Position numbers and translations under genes: made by a program. Below are positions 12,586 to 24,474 of a stretch of DNA of 64,000 nt, one piece after another. The notes below the pieces were generated by a model. That model was given only the letters and a program-made list of their open reading frames with translations, ran no database searches and was not told where the DNA came from. Source of the DNA: Phocoena phocoena (taxonomy: Eukaryota > Chordata > Mammalia > Artiodactyla > Phocoenidae); assembly GCF_963924675.1 (NCBI RefSeq), contig NC_089228.1, positions 90,984,894 through 91,048,893 on the forward strand, given 5' to 3'. Each line of letters begins with the position of its first letter. Within the stretch, counting starts at the first letter, position 1.

Positions 12586-12652
12586 CATATATATATCTAT
12601 CTAACACATATGTGTGTGTGTGTATATATATATATATATAATACATATGTGT
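12586..12652. repeat. compound (TA)/(TG) microsatellite
   Basis: TA repeats, then a TG block, then a longer TA block ending in 'atacatatgtg'. Confidence 0.9.
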
Positions 12653-12978
12653 AAAGCTCAACCATGTCGACTAGGAACCAAAACAATGAATGGAAGCAAA
12701 AACGGATAGTCCCAAGAAACAGAGTAGACCAGTTTTTTAAAACTGTACATATAACTTGCCCAAAACTCCACCTGATGCACCACTTTCCAAGATTAGAAAG
12801 TTTCTAGGACTATCAAGAAGTAGACCAATTTGACCAATACCCTTAGCTAAAAAATAAAAACAGAACAGAAAAAAAGAAGAAGCTTCTGTTTATCTTTTTT
12901 AAATGCAGGACAGCAGCACAAAAACTCTATGTTCAAAAAAGTTAAAATTTTAAAAAATCACTCTAACTTAATGTTTTA
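12653..12978. other. unannotated AT-rich DNA
   Basis: Nothing was recognised beyond short A-rich stretches. Confidence 0.5.
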
Positions 12979-13320
12979 CTCTACACTTTTTTTTGAACAT
13001 TTGTTACTTTTTTAAAATTAATTAATTAATTTATTTATTTTTGGCTGTGTTGGGTCTTCGTTTCTGTGCAAGGGCTTTCTCTAGTTGTGGCAATCGGGGG
13101 CCACTCTTCATCGCGGTGTGCGGGCCTCTTACTACCGCGGCCTCTCTTGTTGCGGAGCACAGGCTCCAGACACGCAGGCTCAGTAGTTGTGGCTCACGGG
13201 CCTAGTTGCTCCACGGCATGTGGGATCTTCCCAGACCAGGGCTTGAACCTGTGTCCCCTGAATTAGCAGGCAGATTCTCAACCACTGCGCCACCAGGGAA
13301 GCCCCTCTCTATACTTTTTT
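12979..13320 (-). mobile_element. CHR SINE, intermediate form, antisense
   Basis: Antisense CHR reads 'ttggctgtgttgggtcttcg', then the body, and ends at the head 'ccaccagggaagccc' (13306). The tail is T-rich with (TTAA)n. Flanks 'ctctacactttttt' (from 12979) and 'ctctatactttttt' (13307-13320) form a TSD with one mismatch. Between the outer T-run and the SINE tail lies a short extra 'gaacatttgttac'. Confidence 0.95.
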
Positions 13321-15668
13321 GTATGTTCTGGTTTTTTAGACAATATGCTTTTTACTACTGCTTATTCTGATTTTTTGCTATGGCTATGGATTATCTTTTA
13401 AAATAAATTTAAAACCTTAAAAGGAAACAAAAAACCTCCACGTAAAGTAGCATCATTATTTACCTCTGTTTGAGATGAAGAAATTTCCAGAACTATCATA
13501 AACTGAGTTGATAAATATATTGACATCCATAAAGTGATTCTACAATTGGAAATTTTTTGAAACATTAGAAACTAATTTTAACTAATGTGAGAGTGTAGTC
13601 ACTCTTCCCATCATTGGAAGATGGATTCTCTGTTTACTTTCATTATTCTTGGTGACCTGCTTTGGAGTTGCCATGAACCCACTGAAGAAGTTTTTTTTTA
13701 ATTCTTTGATTTCCATCATATGGATACTTGACCTCATCATTAGCAAGGAGAGAAATGATTGTGGCAGAATGAAGTCGTATTCTATCCAGCTCTCCGTCAA
13801 GGGGACTGAAGCCCACCCTCTCTCCCAATCTCACCCTCTTTATTCTGCCCCCATTTTCCTCACCTACGCAATAGCCAAAAAAAAGCCCATAAAAGGATTC
13901 TCACCCACCCACCTTGACAGTGTGTCCTTGGCAATATTTCAGATGCAGTCTAGATGAGGATTTATCATAGTGACTGCCCACTTGTGACAGAATTGAGCAC
14001 ACCCACTCAGAAGTTAAACCTGTCATGGCAGCTTTCTACTGGAGCTTCTACTTCTTTGCCTGGGCCACTAAGGGACCCAGAAACTTGCCTGGAATTGTCA
14101 AAACAAGTCTACCCAGACCACGTATTCAACAACACTAAGAGTTTTAGTAAGACAACAAGAGGATACGTTAAAACACACACAATGAAGTAAGACGCACAAG
14201 CACACACTTGTATAAACCAATAATAGAGATTACACAACGTCTACTTCTTCAAAACCAGCTCCTCCTCGTCCAGCAAACAGTCTCTTCTCCTTTCCAACCT
14301 GAATTTTTCCAGCGTGTGCTGATCCTCTTCTGCTGGTCCCTATCTTGCTCTGGAATACCTTCAATATGCTTGCCCCGAAGAGTTGTCCCAAAAGCTCAAG
14401 CTTTTCATCCATAAAGGCTTAGCAACTCATTTTAAATCATGAGTCTTTAGAAACTGATTCCTCCAGGAGATTTTTCTCCCATCAATATGCTGTGCAACAT
14501 GTACAAAGTGTGCAAACTGTTGACTGCTGCCTCTACTTATTAACAGAAATGACTGCTTGATTCTGTAGCTCTCTCACTCACTTTTTTACAAATACCACCC
14601 TGATTCATCCCTCCTCCACCATGACCAGTATTCTGTGTGGTGTGACAATAAAAGAGCATTTTAACCCCCTTTGGACAGGAAACACAATTTCTTATTCGAC
14701 CTTCACTGGATAATATCATGACTGTCCTTGGGTAATATTTCCCCCAATGGTAGCAGCAGTCTGGGAATGTTATTGGCGAGCATCACCTAATATATGGGGG
14801 CTACACTACACTGGCATGCACCCCAGCCCAAACTGCTGCATGAGCCATTTTTGGTGGCATGCAGGGCGATTGATATTCACATGCATCCTGATCTTCATCC
14901 TGCTCTCACGAGCACATCTCCCTTCTCCACAGGCCTTCTTCCCAACAGCTCAGGTACCGGAAGTTTGGCCTCTTGATAGAGAGAGAGACATAACTACATA
15001 TATGGATATAACTAAAGCATTGATGTGACTTTAAGATCACCAGAACACCCAGTCCAAGTTCTTCCTCGCCCTTAAAATTCTCCATAAAACACATTGCCCT
15101 GCCCTACACAGGAAAATACTAGGTACATCTCGTGTAAGTCATCATCCTCATATTATTTCTATATAAAAGGCAAATAAATTACAGAATGTCTCCCCACCAC
15201 CCACCAACATCCTCTCGTGGATCTCACTCCTAAGTAGAATTTAAGGCCAAAATACAGACACTGTTCAAGAAAGAACAAACCTAGTGACCCTTCCTATGCT
15301 AAGCATCCAATCGTAACAGTGGAGCCAACACAAAGGGTGTGGCCCCATGGACAGGGAAGGAGTAACGATCCAAAAGAGAACTATTTTTTACCTGAGCAGT
15401 GATACAACAGCTGAGAGTTACAAGAGTTCATGTAAACAAAATAGTTGGAGCAGTTTGGGGAAAATTAGCAGTAACTACAACCAGTTGCCAAACCAATAGA
15501 CATATAGTCCTGAATAACTCCTTCATTTACACAGTCAGAGCAGAATCCTAGTCAAAGCTAAGGGGAAGTTTAAGCAAAGCCAAAGCAGAGGCCACTGGCT
15601 GAATTGCAACACCATCATTATACCTTCAGGGTTCAACGCACATGGTATAGTATGTCCTGAACTTTTTT
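13321..15668. other. unannotated DNA
   Basis: About 2.3 kb with no recognised repeat. Open frames of 60-102 codons (for example 13649-13957, 13954-14190 and 14747-15028, plus) overlap others on both strands. None has a recognisable domain, splice-bounded exon pattern or conserved motif. Confidence 0.5.
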
Positions 15669-15699
15669 CATATATATATGTATGTATACACATATATAA
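15669..15699. repeat. short (TA)/(TG) simple repeat
   Basis: Tract of TA repeats with TATG and ACA interruptions. Confidence 0.8.
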
Positions 15700-16936
15700 C
15701 AAAGTCATCTATCTGTAATCAATATTTTGATTGGCTACATTAAATAATCAACCTTGATTAAAGGCTATAGCCAAGTCTCATTAGCTGCGGTGTCTCCCCT
15801 TCGATTTTTGTTGGCTTGCTGGACTGTTTGGCCATTTTCACTAACTTCAATTAAGGAAAGAGAAAGAGGCAGAACTTTTAGAATTAGATGAAAACCTTTT
15901 GCCCTATTCCTGCAAGTCTTTCTTCCTGTTAAATTGTATTTTCTGGCTTAAAATAAAATCTCTAATGATTATGCCTGTCATTATTTTAAAAATAATCATT
16001 AGTTGTTAAGGAATAAAAAGCACAAAGCATGTATATTTATTTCTCTGCCTTTCCCCTCCACTCAATGGCTGTAAAAGGTCAATGACAGTCCCACAGAAAC
16101 AGGGGTTCTTTTAACTGCACCAGAAAATGCATTTAAAGACCTAAACAAGCTAGCTGCGACCATACCTTTGTTTGGCAACCTGAGTATTCTCTTCACTTAG
16201 TCCTGCTCATAGCAACACACAGAGGATTACTCTGCAGCCAGGGATAATAACTGATCCCATAATCCAGCACTAACACTTGGAAAGGTTAATTACCCTATTA
16301 AATCTTAGACATTACTAAGAAAATCTTTGTATAAACCTTTTAACTCACGACAAACGCGGCCTCCTTGGTGCCTTCGGTTTGTTACGCAATAAAGATCTTC
16401 ACCCTCCCACACTTTTCACCATTGTTTCCGGCATCTTCAAGAATATCCAGATGCACACACACAACGGGGCACACACATCTGCAAACCTGCACCGAGCAGC
16501 AGTGGAAGCTTCTTCCTTATACAAAGGCAGAAAGTGGGAGTGTGGTTGGAACAGATAAAGTAAAAACTCCTCACGTCTATAAATTGGCTGCATCAGAGAT
16601 TAAGCAGCAGTGACAAAAACACTCAGTGATTCAAAGGCAGTTGCTGTGTCAAAAACCAGAGGTACCTAAAAGATTCAGGTTGTAATCCCCACACAAACTA
16701 TATGCCCAATATGTGAAATGATGAGGAGGGTTCAATTCTTGATGCTTAGTATCAAAGTTTCCCTCTGGAGTATGATACTGGCAATTAGACTTTAGGGACA
16801 CCTCTGTGCTTTCATTTCCACACTCACTATCAGCCTGTCATAGTTCCCTCTCTTCTGCAGGGTTGCTTCCTTCTCAGATTTCTTATCACACTTTTGAGGA
16901 GAACCCATTGATTTCAAGACATAAACATAATCAAAC
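15700..16936. other. unannotated DNA containing an inverted repeat
   Basis: No repeat family was recognised. An 11-bp inverted repeat with homeodomain-type TAAT cores lies at 15962-16002. The 16365-16613 open frame is opposed by an equally long minus frame and is not credible. Confidence 0.5.
15962..16002. other. inverted repeat with TAATGATTA core
   Basis: Arms 'ctaatgattat' (15962-15972) and 'ataatcattag' (15992-16002) are exact reverse complements around a 19-base spacer. The core resembles paired homeodomain sites. A binding role is only inferred. Confidence 0.4.
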
Positions 16937-17332
16937 AGAAAGAAAATAGGGTATGTCGGGACTTCCTTGGTGGCACAATGGTTAAGAATCCGCCTGCCAA
17001 TGCAGGGGTGACGGGTTCGAGCCCTGGTCTGGCAAGATCTCACATGCTGTGGAGCAACTAAGCCCGTGCACCACAACTACTGAACTTGCGCTCTAGAGCC
17101 CGCGAGTCCAACTACTGAAGTCCGCGTGCCACAACTACTGAAGCCCGTGCACCTAGACAGAGCCCGTGCTCTGCAACGAGAGAAGCCACCACAGTGAGAA
17201 GCCCACGCACCGCAACGAAGAGTAGCCCCCATTCGCCACAACTAGAGAAAAGCCCATGCGCAGCAATGAAGACCCAACACAGCCAAAAATAAATAAATAA
17301 GTTTATAAAAAGAAAGAAAATAGGGTATGTCG
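16937..17332 (+). mobile_element. CHR SINE, long form, with 22-bp TSD
   Basis: The head 'ggacttccttggtggcacaa' is followed by B-box 'gggttcgagcc' and a body with repeated 'caactactga' units. A (TAAA)n tail ends about 17310. The left TSD 16937-16958 and right TSD 17311-17332 agree at all 22 positions (core 'aaatagggtatgtcg'). This defines the insertion exactly. Confidence 0.97.
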
Positions 17333-17459
17333 TTTACGGGACAAACAAAAACACTGGACCCCCTCCATCCCTCTTGTCAATTACGGTATTTCATTGACTG
17401 TATCATCAAACAACCCTTATCAAATGTTGTCCTCAGAAAAACGCTGGAATATTGTTGAT

Positions 17460-17690
17460 AATAAATTGGTTAATAGCATGACCTGTAGAGTCAACATCCC
17501 AGCTCCAGACATATTGGCTGCATGAACCCATCTGTAACTTGAGTTATCTGACTAGCCTAAGCCTCAGATGCCCCATCCATAAGATGGGAACGACAGTCAT
17601 CCCGAACGCATAAGGGCGTTGTGAGACTAACAGAGGAAGTGCATGGTGTGCGTGGCCAAGCACTTAATGCTCAGCCAGTGCTCAGATGTT
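17460..17690 (+). repeat. MIR SINE
   Basis: Sense MIR: 'tagcatgacctgtagagtca', 'ctaagcctcagatgccccat', 'gggcgttgtgagactaacag' and 'ccaagcacttaatgctcagc'. It is full-length but diverged. Confidence 0.75.
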
Positions 17691-17930
17691 AGCTGCCCCA
17701 TGATTATCACGGTGGGTGATAATCAGCTCTTCAGGGAATGATTTCATCACACTTGGCCACTCCTGGAGAGCAGCCTGCTGTCCAAATGAGCAGGCACTTT
17801 AAGAGCAACCAGTCACTTGCCCCTAAGAGCTAGTGAGTAGGTCAGGTTCCTAAGCAGGTTTCTTCATTTTGTCCAAGCAAAGTTTCAATAAACTTAATGA
17901 CAAAGACATACAAGGATGCTAACACATGGC

Positions 17931-17967
17931 GGGAGCAGGGGCAGGGGGTGGGGGTGGGGGGCGTGGG
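17931..17967 (+). repeat. G-rich tract, quadruplex-capable
   Basis: Six or more runs of three to six G separated by one to three bases within 37 bases on the plus strand. This meets the usual G-quadruplex pattern. Confidence 0.75.
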
Positions 17968-18839
17968 TAAGTTTACAAAACTGGTAGAACTAGAAGACTC
18001 ACTTCCCTAACCTTACTCTATTATCCCTACCACCCAATAACTGGTTTGCTTTATTTCTCCTGCTACTGTCTTTTGGCTCTAGTTTCACCTACTGTCTCAA
18101 AGAACCACAAAGAGAAAAGACTTTCCTATTTAAAAAAAAAAAAAAAAATTGCAAATGAGAAGCTTAAACAAATCTAATTTTAAGGAAAGCCCAAAACTGC
18201 TCCAGTAGTACCAGCACTTCCCAGCAAGAGAGTTCTTTGCATTTCCAGGTTTGTATAAAATTGGTTTCTATAGAACTGCCACAGAAAATATGGACCTATA
18301 AATGGTATAAGTAATACAAGCATGGCAATGAAGTTATGGTCGAAACTTCAGAAAAAAAAAGAACACCTTTGATGTCAGTAGCAAAGGCCTTTCCCTCACT
18401 GCTTTCACAGGGAGGAGTCTACAGTTTTCTACTGGGGCATTCGGTTCTTGATGAATGCAGAACTGTGGACCCAAATCCCTCACAAAACCTTTATCTCTGG
18501 GTCAGTAGAAAGCTAAAACTAGTGCTTTAACCTGTTATGAGTAAGCAAATTCAGTCTATTTTTCATGCATGTAGCAATCTTGCTCTTTAGACTCTGGAAG
18601 AAAATTTCCAAGTGGTTGAAATAAGATCCAGTAAGGAAGTAGTCTGGATGTTCAAAATTCTTACTTCCTGATATTGTCAGAACAGTCACTTTCTCTGGTT
18701 CTACAATGCTTAATTTCTCAAGCGTTACTATCTACCAGTTTCAAGTATGCTGATGTATCTATTCGCCAGGACTTCCATGGTCACAGGTGGGTGGACTAGC
18801 AGTTTGTTTGCACTTACTTGTCATCGTAGATCTAATTCA
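17968..18839. other. unannotated DNA
   Basis: No element was recognised except a run of 17 A at 18132-18148, with no visible retroposon head upstream. Confidence 0.5.
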
Positions 18840-18975
18840 ACCCTTTCATTTTAAAGAAACGGAAAGAAAATTGAGACCAGGGGCTGAAGGTACTTTTCCA
18901 AGATCATGCTGCTAGAGTGGTAGAACTTTCAACTCTAAATCTGGTGGAGTCTAGTGATTGTTCCACTATACTAAG
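18840..18975 (-). repeat. MIR-like fragment, antisense
   Basis: The pattern of 'ttttaaagaaacggaaagaa', 'tgagaccaggggctgaaggt', 'ccaagatcatgctgctagag' and 'gattgttccactatac' follows antisense MIR. It is degraded. Confidence 0.5.
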
Positions 18976-19149
18976 TTATTCACTAGTCATTTGCTTTTTC
19001 CATTCTTTAAAACTAGGAACGATCGTGGACAGTGGTCTCCAATGTATCTTGTTGGACAGGCAAATCCTCAAAGTTTTGAAATCCGCATTACAATGCTGCT
19101 GTGAAGTTTTGAAGGCTGCATAACAGTACTAACAATTACAATGATAACG

Positions 19150-19370
19150 CACTCGATAATGCCTCCTAAGTGCCAGGCCTGGTTCTCAGTGTGTCCTACG
19201 TGTTAACTCATTTAGTCCTCAGAGCACTGCCATTGTACAGATGAGGAAACTGAGGTACAGAGTCTAGGTAAATTTAACAAAGTCAAGCAGAGCCAGGAAG
19301 TGGCGGAACCAGGTTTGAACGCATAATGCCTCCAGAATACGTGCTCATAACTGCTCCGCTAAACTGGCTC
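19150..19370 (-). repeat. MIR SINE, antisense
   Basis: Clear antisense MIR: 'ctaagtgccaggcctggttc', 'taactcatttagtcctcaga', 'acagatgaggaaactgaggt', 'gccaggaagtggcggaacca' and 'gctcataactgctccgctaa'. Confidence 0.9.
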
Positions 19371-19909
19371 CCTAATCTAAGCTTCAGGGCAGGATTTTAT
19401 AATATACACATAAAAATTGCTGGCAGTCAATTAAAATATGATGCTTAACCAAAGAAAATACCATAAGGAGCAACCTCAGTGCCTAAGTTTATCTCTTGCC
19501 CATGATCAGTGGATCTGGCCTCTTACATACCCTGCATCTCTCAAGTCATCAGCTTCTGTGATATTTTCCAGCTCTGGCAAACCATTCATAACCTAGGCAT
19601 AACCTCTTGGCCTGTCCAGAGTAGACTTAACTGCGACGCCAAACAGCCCTGGGTCCACCACCTCCACCACCTTCTTCTTAGGCCCTCAAGCAGAGAAAAC
19701 AGTGGCCTTGCTTTTGTAACCAGTTTTATTCCTGTGTACAAGAAAGAACGGTAGGGGGCAGGAGGGTAGAAGGTCATGGGAGGGAAGATATTAAAACAGT
19801 CATCATAAAAGGAAGTAAGACATGAGCTGCTGATATTTTTGAGACCGACTCCAACCATTACTCCCATCCATTACCTTCACTCAGCTCTGCAGCAACTCTG
19901 AACACCAAC
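19371..19909. other. unannotated DNA
   Basis: No repeat was recognised. Opposed open frames at 19509-19754 (plus) and 19586-19867 (minus) overlap a CCACCT-rich patch and are probably chance. Confidence 0.5.
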
Positions 19910-20090
19910 CACATGACGTGCAATATTATCGGGTATTAAGGACAAAATGATGACTAAGGAGATCACATACTAGAGTAGAAGGCAGACACTGAAGGAAATA
20001 GGTACAAAACACTGTGTCAGGTACAGAGCGAGGTTCACTCACAAATGATTTATGGGAATGGATAGGAAGAGCACCTACATCATCACAGTC
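19910..20090 (-). repeat. L2 3' end, antisense (weak)
   Basis: Degraded antisense L2 pattern: 'ggacaaaatgatgactaagg', 'atcacatactagagtagaag', then 'acactgtgtcaggtacagag'. Low confidence. Confidence 0.4.
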
Positions 20091-20334
20091 AAGGAGTGAG
20101 GGGCCGGGATGGGGCAGAGAAAACTTCCCTGATTCCCCAAACTCTGCTTCTCCATCAGCCTATGTGTTTCTGCTTTAAGTTGTGTCCAGTCTGGATGCTG
20201 AGCAGGGCTGGAAGGCAGAGAAGCCACCGGAGACGGCAGTTTGTTCAGTGTCCCCTTCTGCTGCCTGTTCTCCACATGGGTTTCTTAGATCCAAGTACTG
20301 ACCCTTTCTCTGCAAGTCAGACCTCCATAATGAA

Positions 20335-20565
20335 AGACACAGTCTTTGGAGTCGGAGAGGTCTACATTCAAACTTCTGGATCATCTCTTGCTTGCCGCTG
20401 ACCCTGAATGAGTTGTTTAACCTTCTTCAGCCTCAGGTCTTTATTAAATAAACAAAATGTCTATTTCAAGGGTTATGATAAAGACTGGATGAGATAACAA
20501 CTTTTTAAGTTATTGACAGGGTTGACAGTACCTGACAAATAAGGGTACTGAGTAAAGGTTAGCTT
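20335..20565 (+). repeat. MIR SINE
   Basis: Sense MIR: 'ctttggagtcggagaggtct', 'ttgtttaaccttcttcagcc', 'ggttatgataaagactggat' and 'gacagtacctgacaaataag'. Confidence 0.75.
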
Positions 20566-21104
20566 CCTCCCTTTTCCCATTCCTTATCCCTAGTCTCCTT
20601 TCACTATCAAGGTTTCCACGGATCTAAGGCAGCAGGGGAATAGGCTCAGCTATGAACAGAGGCACAACCCAGTCCTGCTGGGTCCCACACAAGCTCAGGG
20701 CTGCCTGACTGCGTCCTCTTCCCATTTTAGCAACACCTCACCATCATTGCTGCCCAGACAGTGATCCTATTCAGGCTCCTCGTGACCCATGGGCTCCAAA
20801 GTAATTCATCAGCCACTTCAGCTTGGCTCACCGCTATCCTGAGTGTCACTTTCACCATGTAACAAGATAGTGACGAGAGGTCATACTGTAAAAGAGCCTT
20901 CATTCAGCCTGCAAACACAGCAAACATAACTATACCTCAAAACTGAGATTACCAGGAGATAGCATTTATTATGAGATAACAACAGTAAACCTTTGTCGTT
21001 CTAAGTCTTTACTGTGGCACCATCTAATTTTTTCATTCTAGCGTGGATAAGCTGAGTCCATGCTTTATGAATCCAGAAACTCATAGTGACAATGAATTCA
21101 GACC
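20566..21104. other. unannotated DNA
   Basis: Normal-complexity sequence; no exon or repeat was recognised. Confidence 0.5.
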
Positions 21105-21320
21105 CTGTGCTGTTTACTTTACATGAGTTATTTTACTTATTCTCATAACAACTCAGAGTTAGGTACTCTTGTTAGGCCCATTCTACCCATGACGAAAGAT
21201 AAAACTGAAACCCTAAGAAGCTAATTAACTAACCCAAGGTCACACGGCCAGGAAGTGGTGGGGCTGAGATTTGAACCATGACGTCTTGATAACAAAGCTT
21301 AGCCACCACGCTGCACCAGA
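21105..21320 (-). repeat. MIR SINE, antisense
   Basis: 'ttttacttattctcataaca', 'aacccaaggtcacacggcca', 'ggaagtggtggggctgagat' and 'aaagcttagccaccacgctg' match antisense MIR in order. Confidence 0.88.
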
Positions 21321-21364
21321 TTCCATTTTATAATCCTAGGTTTCACAGCTAGGATTCATCTTTT

Positions 21365-21590
21365 CCACAGATATTCTTGATCATACACTACGTGCCAGTC
21401 ACTGCCCTAGCACTGGTAATAATAACACAGAGAGAATGCTGTTTTCATGGAGCTTACTTTCTACTTGGATAAACAGAAAATAGATACACCTATAGTAAAA
21501 GACCAGGTAGTGATAAATGCTACGAAAAAAAACATAGTACAGTAAGGGGCTATAGAGGGAAAGTGCTATATAGCTCAGGTAGAAAGGTGA
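21365..21590 (-). repeat. L2 3' end, antisense
   Basis: 'acactacgtgccagtcactg', 'catggagcttactttctact' and 'gtagtgataaatgctacgaa' match the antisense of the L2 3' end. Confidence 0.75.
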
Positions 21591-21594
21591 TCAT

Positions 21595-21765
21595 TTAGTC
21601 CTGTGTCTTCAGGTAGGACATGTATTATTATCCCCATCCAGTAATTAGATAAGGAGGAGTTGAAAAGCTAAGTAACTTGCCCAACATCACAGAGCTTGCA
21701 AGAAATAAAGTATAAACTAAAAGCCAAATCTCCTACTTTCTACTGCTTTTTTAGTATGCCATACT
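21595..21765 (-). repeat. MIR-like fragment, antisense
   Basis: 'ttattatccccatccagtaa', 'agctaagtaacttgcccaac' and 'atcacagagcttgcaag' match antisense MIR. It adjoins the L2 fragment. Confidence 0.65.
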
Positions 21766-22592
21766 TAGTTTGTCTAATAATACTTCAACCTGAAATTGCA
21801 CTTCCATAAACGTGCATTTCTAAGCACAGATAATCCCTGTGAACTCATTTTCCCTCGTTGGTCCCCCCAAAATGAGATCATCTAATAAAAAACAGTGGAA
21901 AAGGAAAAAGGCATTTAAAAAAAGAAAACCCTCTGAACTCATGAATAAGAAACTGAACTGTCTAGAATGAGGTCTCTCACCCTCACTTTTAAATACCTTG
22001 ATTAATGGCTGATGGGATGTGCTGCAGTAGAATGCTCATGGATTTGGCTCTCACAGGTAGAAATATCCTGGATCCAACACTTCAATTACTGAGGGAAAAT
22101 AAGAGCCCCCAAAATCACTACGAACAGCATTGACATAATTTCCAATCCTGCTCTTTTATTTATTTGGGTAGTAAACAAATGAAGTTTTAGTGATAAATTG
22201 ATTGCTCTGTTCTGTGCCATAGACTATGGGCATACTAATGGGCTGAACTGCAATTATGTGGTTTTGACATGACAAATATTAATCAACTTAAACTCTCTGA
22301 AGACTATTTGGAAAACATGACCCAGTAGGGAGAAATAAACCTCATTCTTGTAACTGATTAAATGTTTTATGGTTATATTCTTCCGTGCCTATTTTTTTTA
22401 ATATTGGCAGGAGAACAGATAATTGACAATTGCAAATCTCATCTACAAACTGTATTACTTAAAACAAGCACGGAAAGACTAAACCTATGAACTGATATAA
22501 ATCCAAACTTCAGACTGAGCTTTTCCTGGGCTGGGCATTTGGTTAGCTAAAAATCAATTAATCAATCAATCTGAAAGTGTTAACTATTAAAC
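21766..22592. other. unannotated AT-rich DNA
   Basis: No element was recognised. A short (ATCA)n stretch lies at 22553-22570. Confidence 0.5.
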
Positions 22593-22825
22593 ATCTGCCT
22601 CTCTAGGGCTTCCCTGGTGGCGCAGTGGTTGAGAGTCCGCCTGCCGATGCAGGGGACACGGGTTCGTGCCCCAGTCCAGAAGGATCCCACATGCCACGAA
22701 GCAGCTGGGCCCGTGAGCTGTGGCCACTGAGCCTGCACGTCCGGAGCCTGTGCTCCGCAACGGGAGAGGCCACAGCAGTGAGAGGCCCGCATACCGCAAA
22801 AAAAAAAAAAAATCTGCCTCTCTAA
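22593..22825 (+). mobile_element. CHR SINE, short form, with TSD
   Basis: The head 'gggcttccctggtggcgcag' starts about 22607. B-box 'gggttcgtgcc' follows, and the body ends 'gaggcccgcataccgc' with an A-tail. The TSD 'atctgcctctcta' is exact at 22593-22605 and 22813-22825. This is the compact ~200-bp form without the 3' extension seen in the long copies. Confidence 0.97.
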
Positions 22826-24061
22826 AAGTACAAATGTAACACAGATGTCAACTGGAGTGACCCTGCCTTTGAGACTGTGATCTCAAATCTCATTCTAACT
22901 ACCCTGGACAGTATAGCATGCCTCTCAACATCTGGGGGTTCTTGGGAAACTTATGTTTTTCCTTGATATCTTTGGTTCCAATTCTCTACTAAAATCCTAA
23001 TAATATCTCTCTCCTCTCTTCTTCTCCTTTCCTCTCTATGTCAACCCATTTATGGAATATAGTCCCCTCTTCATGATCTTCCAAAAAGAATACTCATACC
23101 TGGTGATGGGATGTAGTAGACTCTTTACTGAAAATTCAAGGTAATGATGGCTGAGGAAGTGGGATGGTTATTTACAGTGTGGCACAGATCAACAGAAGAG
23201 AGGCTTCTGTTCCTCTTTGGACAAGTTCTGTAGCTGTCATCCACCACCATCGCTCCACCACCACTGAATTTTTCCTGCCTTCTGTTAAGACTCTCTGCAT
23301 TACAACCACGACCTACACACACTTAACCTCCTCCTCCTTCCTTCTCCTCTCTGCTTACTTCACTTGCCCCTATACTCCAAATGCCCTATTCAATTCTCAT
23401 GCAGAGTTGTTTATATAAGACCTCTCTCATTCATAACAACTGGGCCATGAAGGCCTTCTTTCCTCAACCAAAATTGTCAACACGGATAGCAAGCCAAACA
23501 ATGGAACTTTCCCATAAAGGAAACTCCATGGTCAGCTCCTAAAGCAAGATTTTTTTCTCCTCTATACGTTGACAGTTAATATTATCTATCCTCTCAGAGG
23601 GTGGAGGAAAAGCATTATCTACCTTTCCACCTGCTTTTTACCTGCAGTCAAAGCTTATGATAGTTTTAGTGACTCTTCTTTCATATCCCCCAACATTAAT
23701 TAATATTGCCACTTCACCAGCTGTGGTATTTACATCTGAGTAAGAAAATGCTACCAATAGGAACTGAAGAAAGGCTTATAAACCTCATTTGTTAAGCTGT
23801 ATTGCCCAAGCTGGCAGGCCTCCAATTCACAGCAGATTATGTGCCTGCACAAGGCACTGGAAGTCAAAATATTGTAAGACAGATCTTATTTACCTTTAGA
23901 AACCATGTATTTCATAACAGTGGTATATTCTTGATCAGGAATCTGATTCTCAAATATTATTCAGGTATAGTCAGTCAACCCTTTGACCAGGTGTAAAGGA
24001 GACACATCCAGTGTTATCTAAACAAAAAATACTCACTTTACAAAATTTTCTAATTTCCATA
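22826..24061. other. unannotated DNA
   Basis: No repeat was recognised. Opposed frames at 23125-23322 (minus) and 23164-23418 (plus) cover the same CCACCA/CTCC-rich patch and are not credible genes. Confidence 0.5.
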
Positions 24062-24277
24062 AAGACCAATTTGTCTATTTTTTCTTTTGTTTCCTGTGCC
24101 TATGGTGTCATGTCCAAGAAATCATTGTCAAACCCAAAGTGGTAAAACTTTGGCTCTATGTTTTCTTCTAAGAGTTTTACACCTGTGGATCTTACATTTA
24201 GGCCTTTGATTCATTTTGAGTTAATTTTTGTGTATGGTGTTAGGTAAGGGTCCAATTTCATTCTTTTGCATGAATCA
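24062..24277 (-). repeat. L1 ORF2 3' fragment, antisense
   Basis: 'ttttcttctaagagttttac', 'ttgattcattttgagttaat' and 'tttttgtgtatggtgttagg' are the antisense of the same ORF2 segment seen in sense near 35890-36000 and 41690-41800. It is about 215 bases, old and truncated at both ends. Confidence 0.85.
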
Positions 24278-24474
24278 CATAACTTTTTATGGAATTTCTT
24301 TAGCCTAGATGGAAAACAGAGTTTTGAAGTTACAAAGAACTGAGCCAGCCTCAAAGCAGCCTATATGTGAAGATGGGAAACAGGGAGACATCCACTTCTA
24401 CCCTCAACCCCATCCCTACTACCCAATACTGAAACCATACATTGCAAGGGCGAGAATGAAGAGGAAGACCTCCA

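Noticed and set aside
16330..16400. LTR-like end with 'aataaagatcttcaccc'
   Set aside because: A single polyadenylation-like motif with no matching LTR body or flanking duplication.
22606..22680. tRNA gene suggested by A- and B-box motifs
   Set aside because: These are the tRNA-derived heads of CHR SINEs; no cloverleaf-compatible mature tRNA is present.
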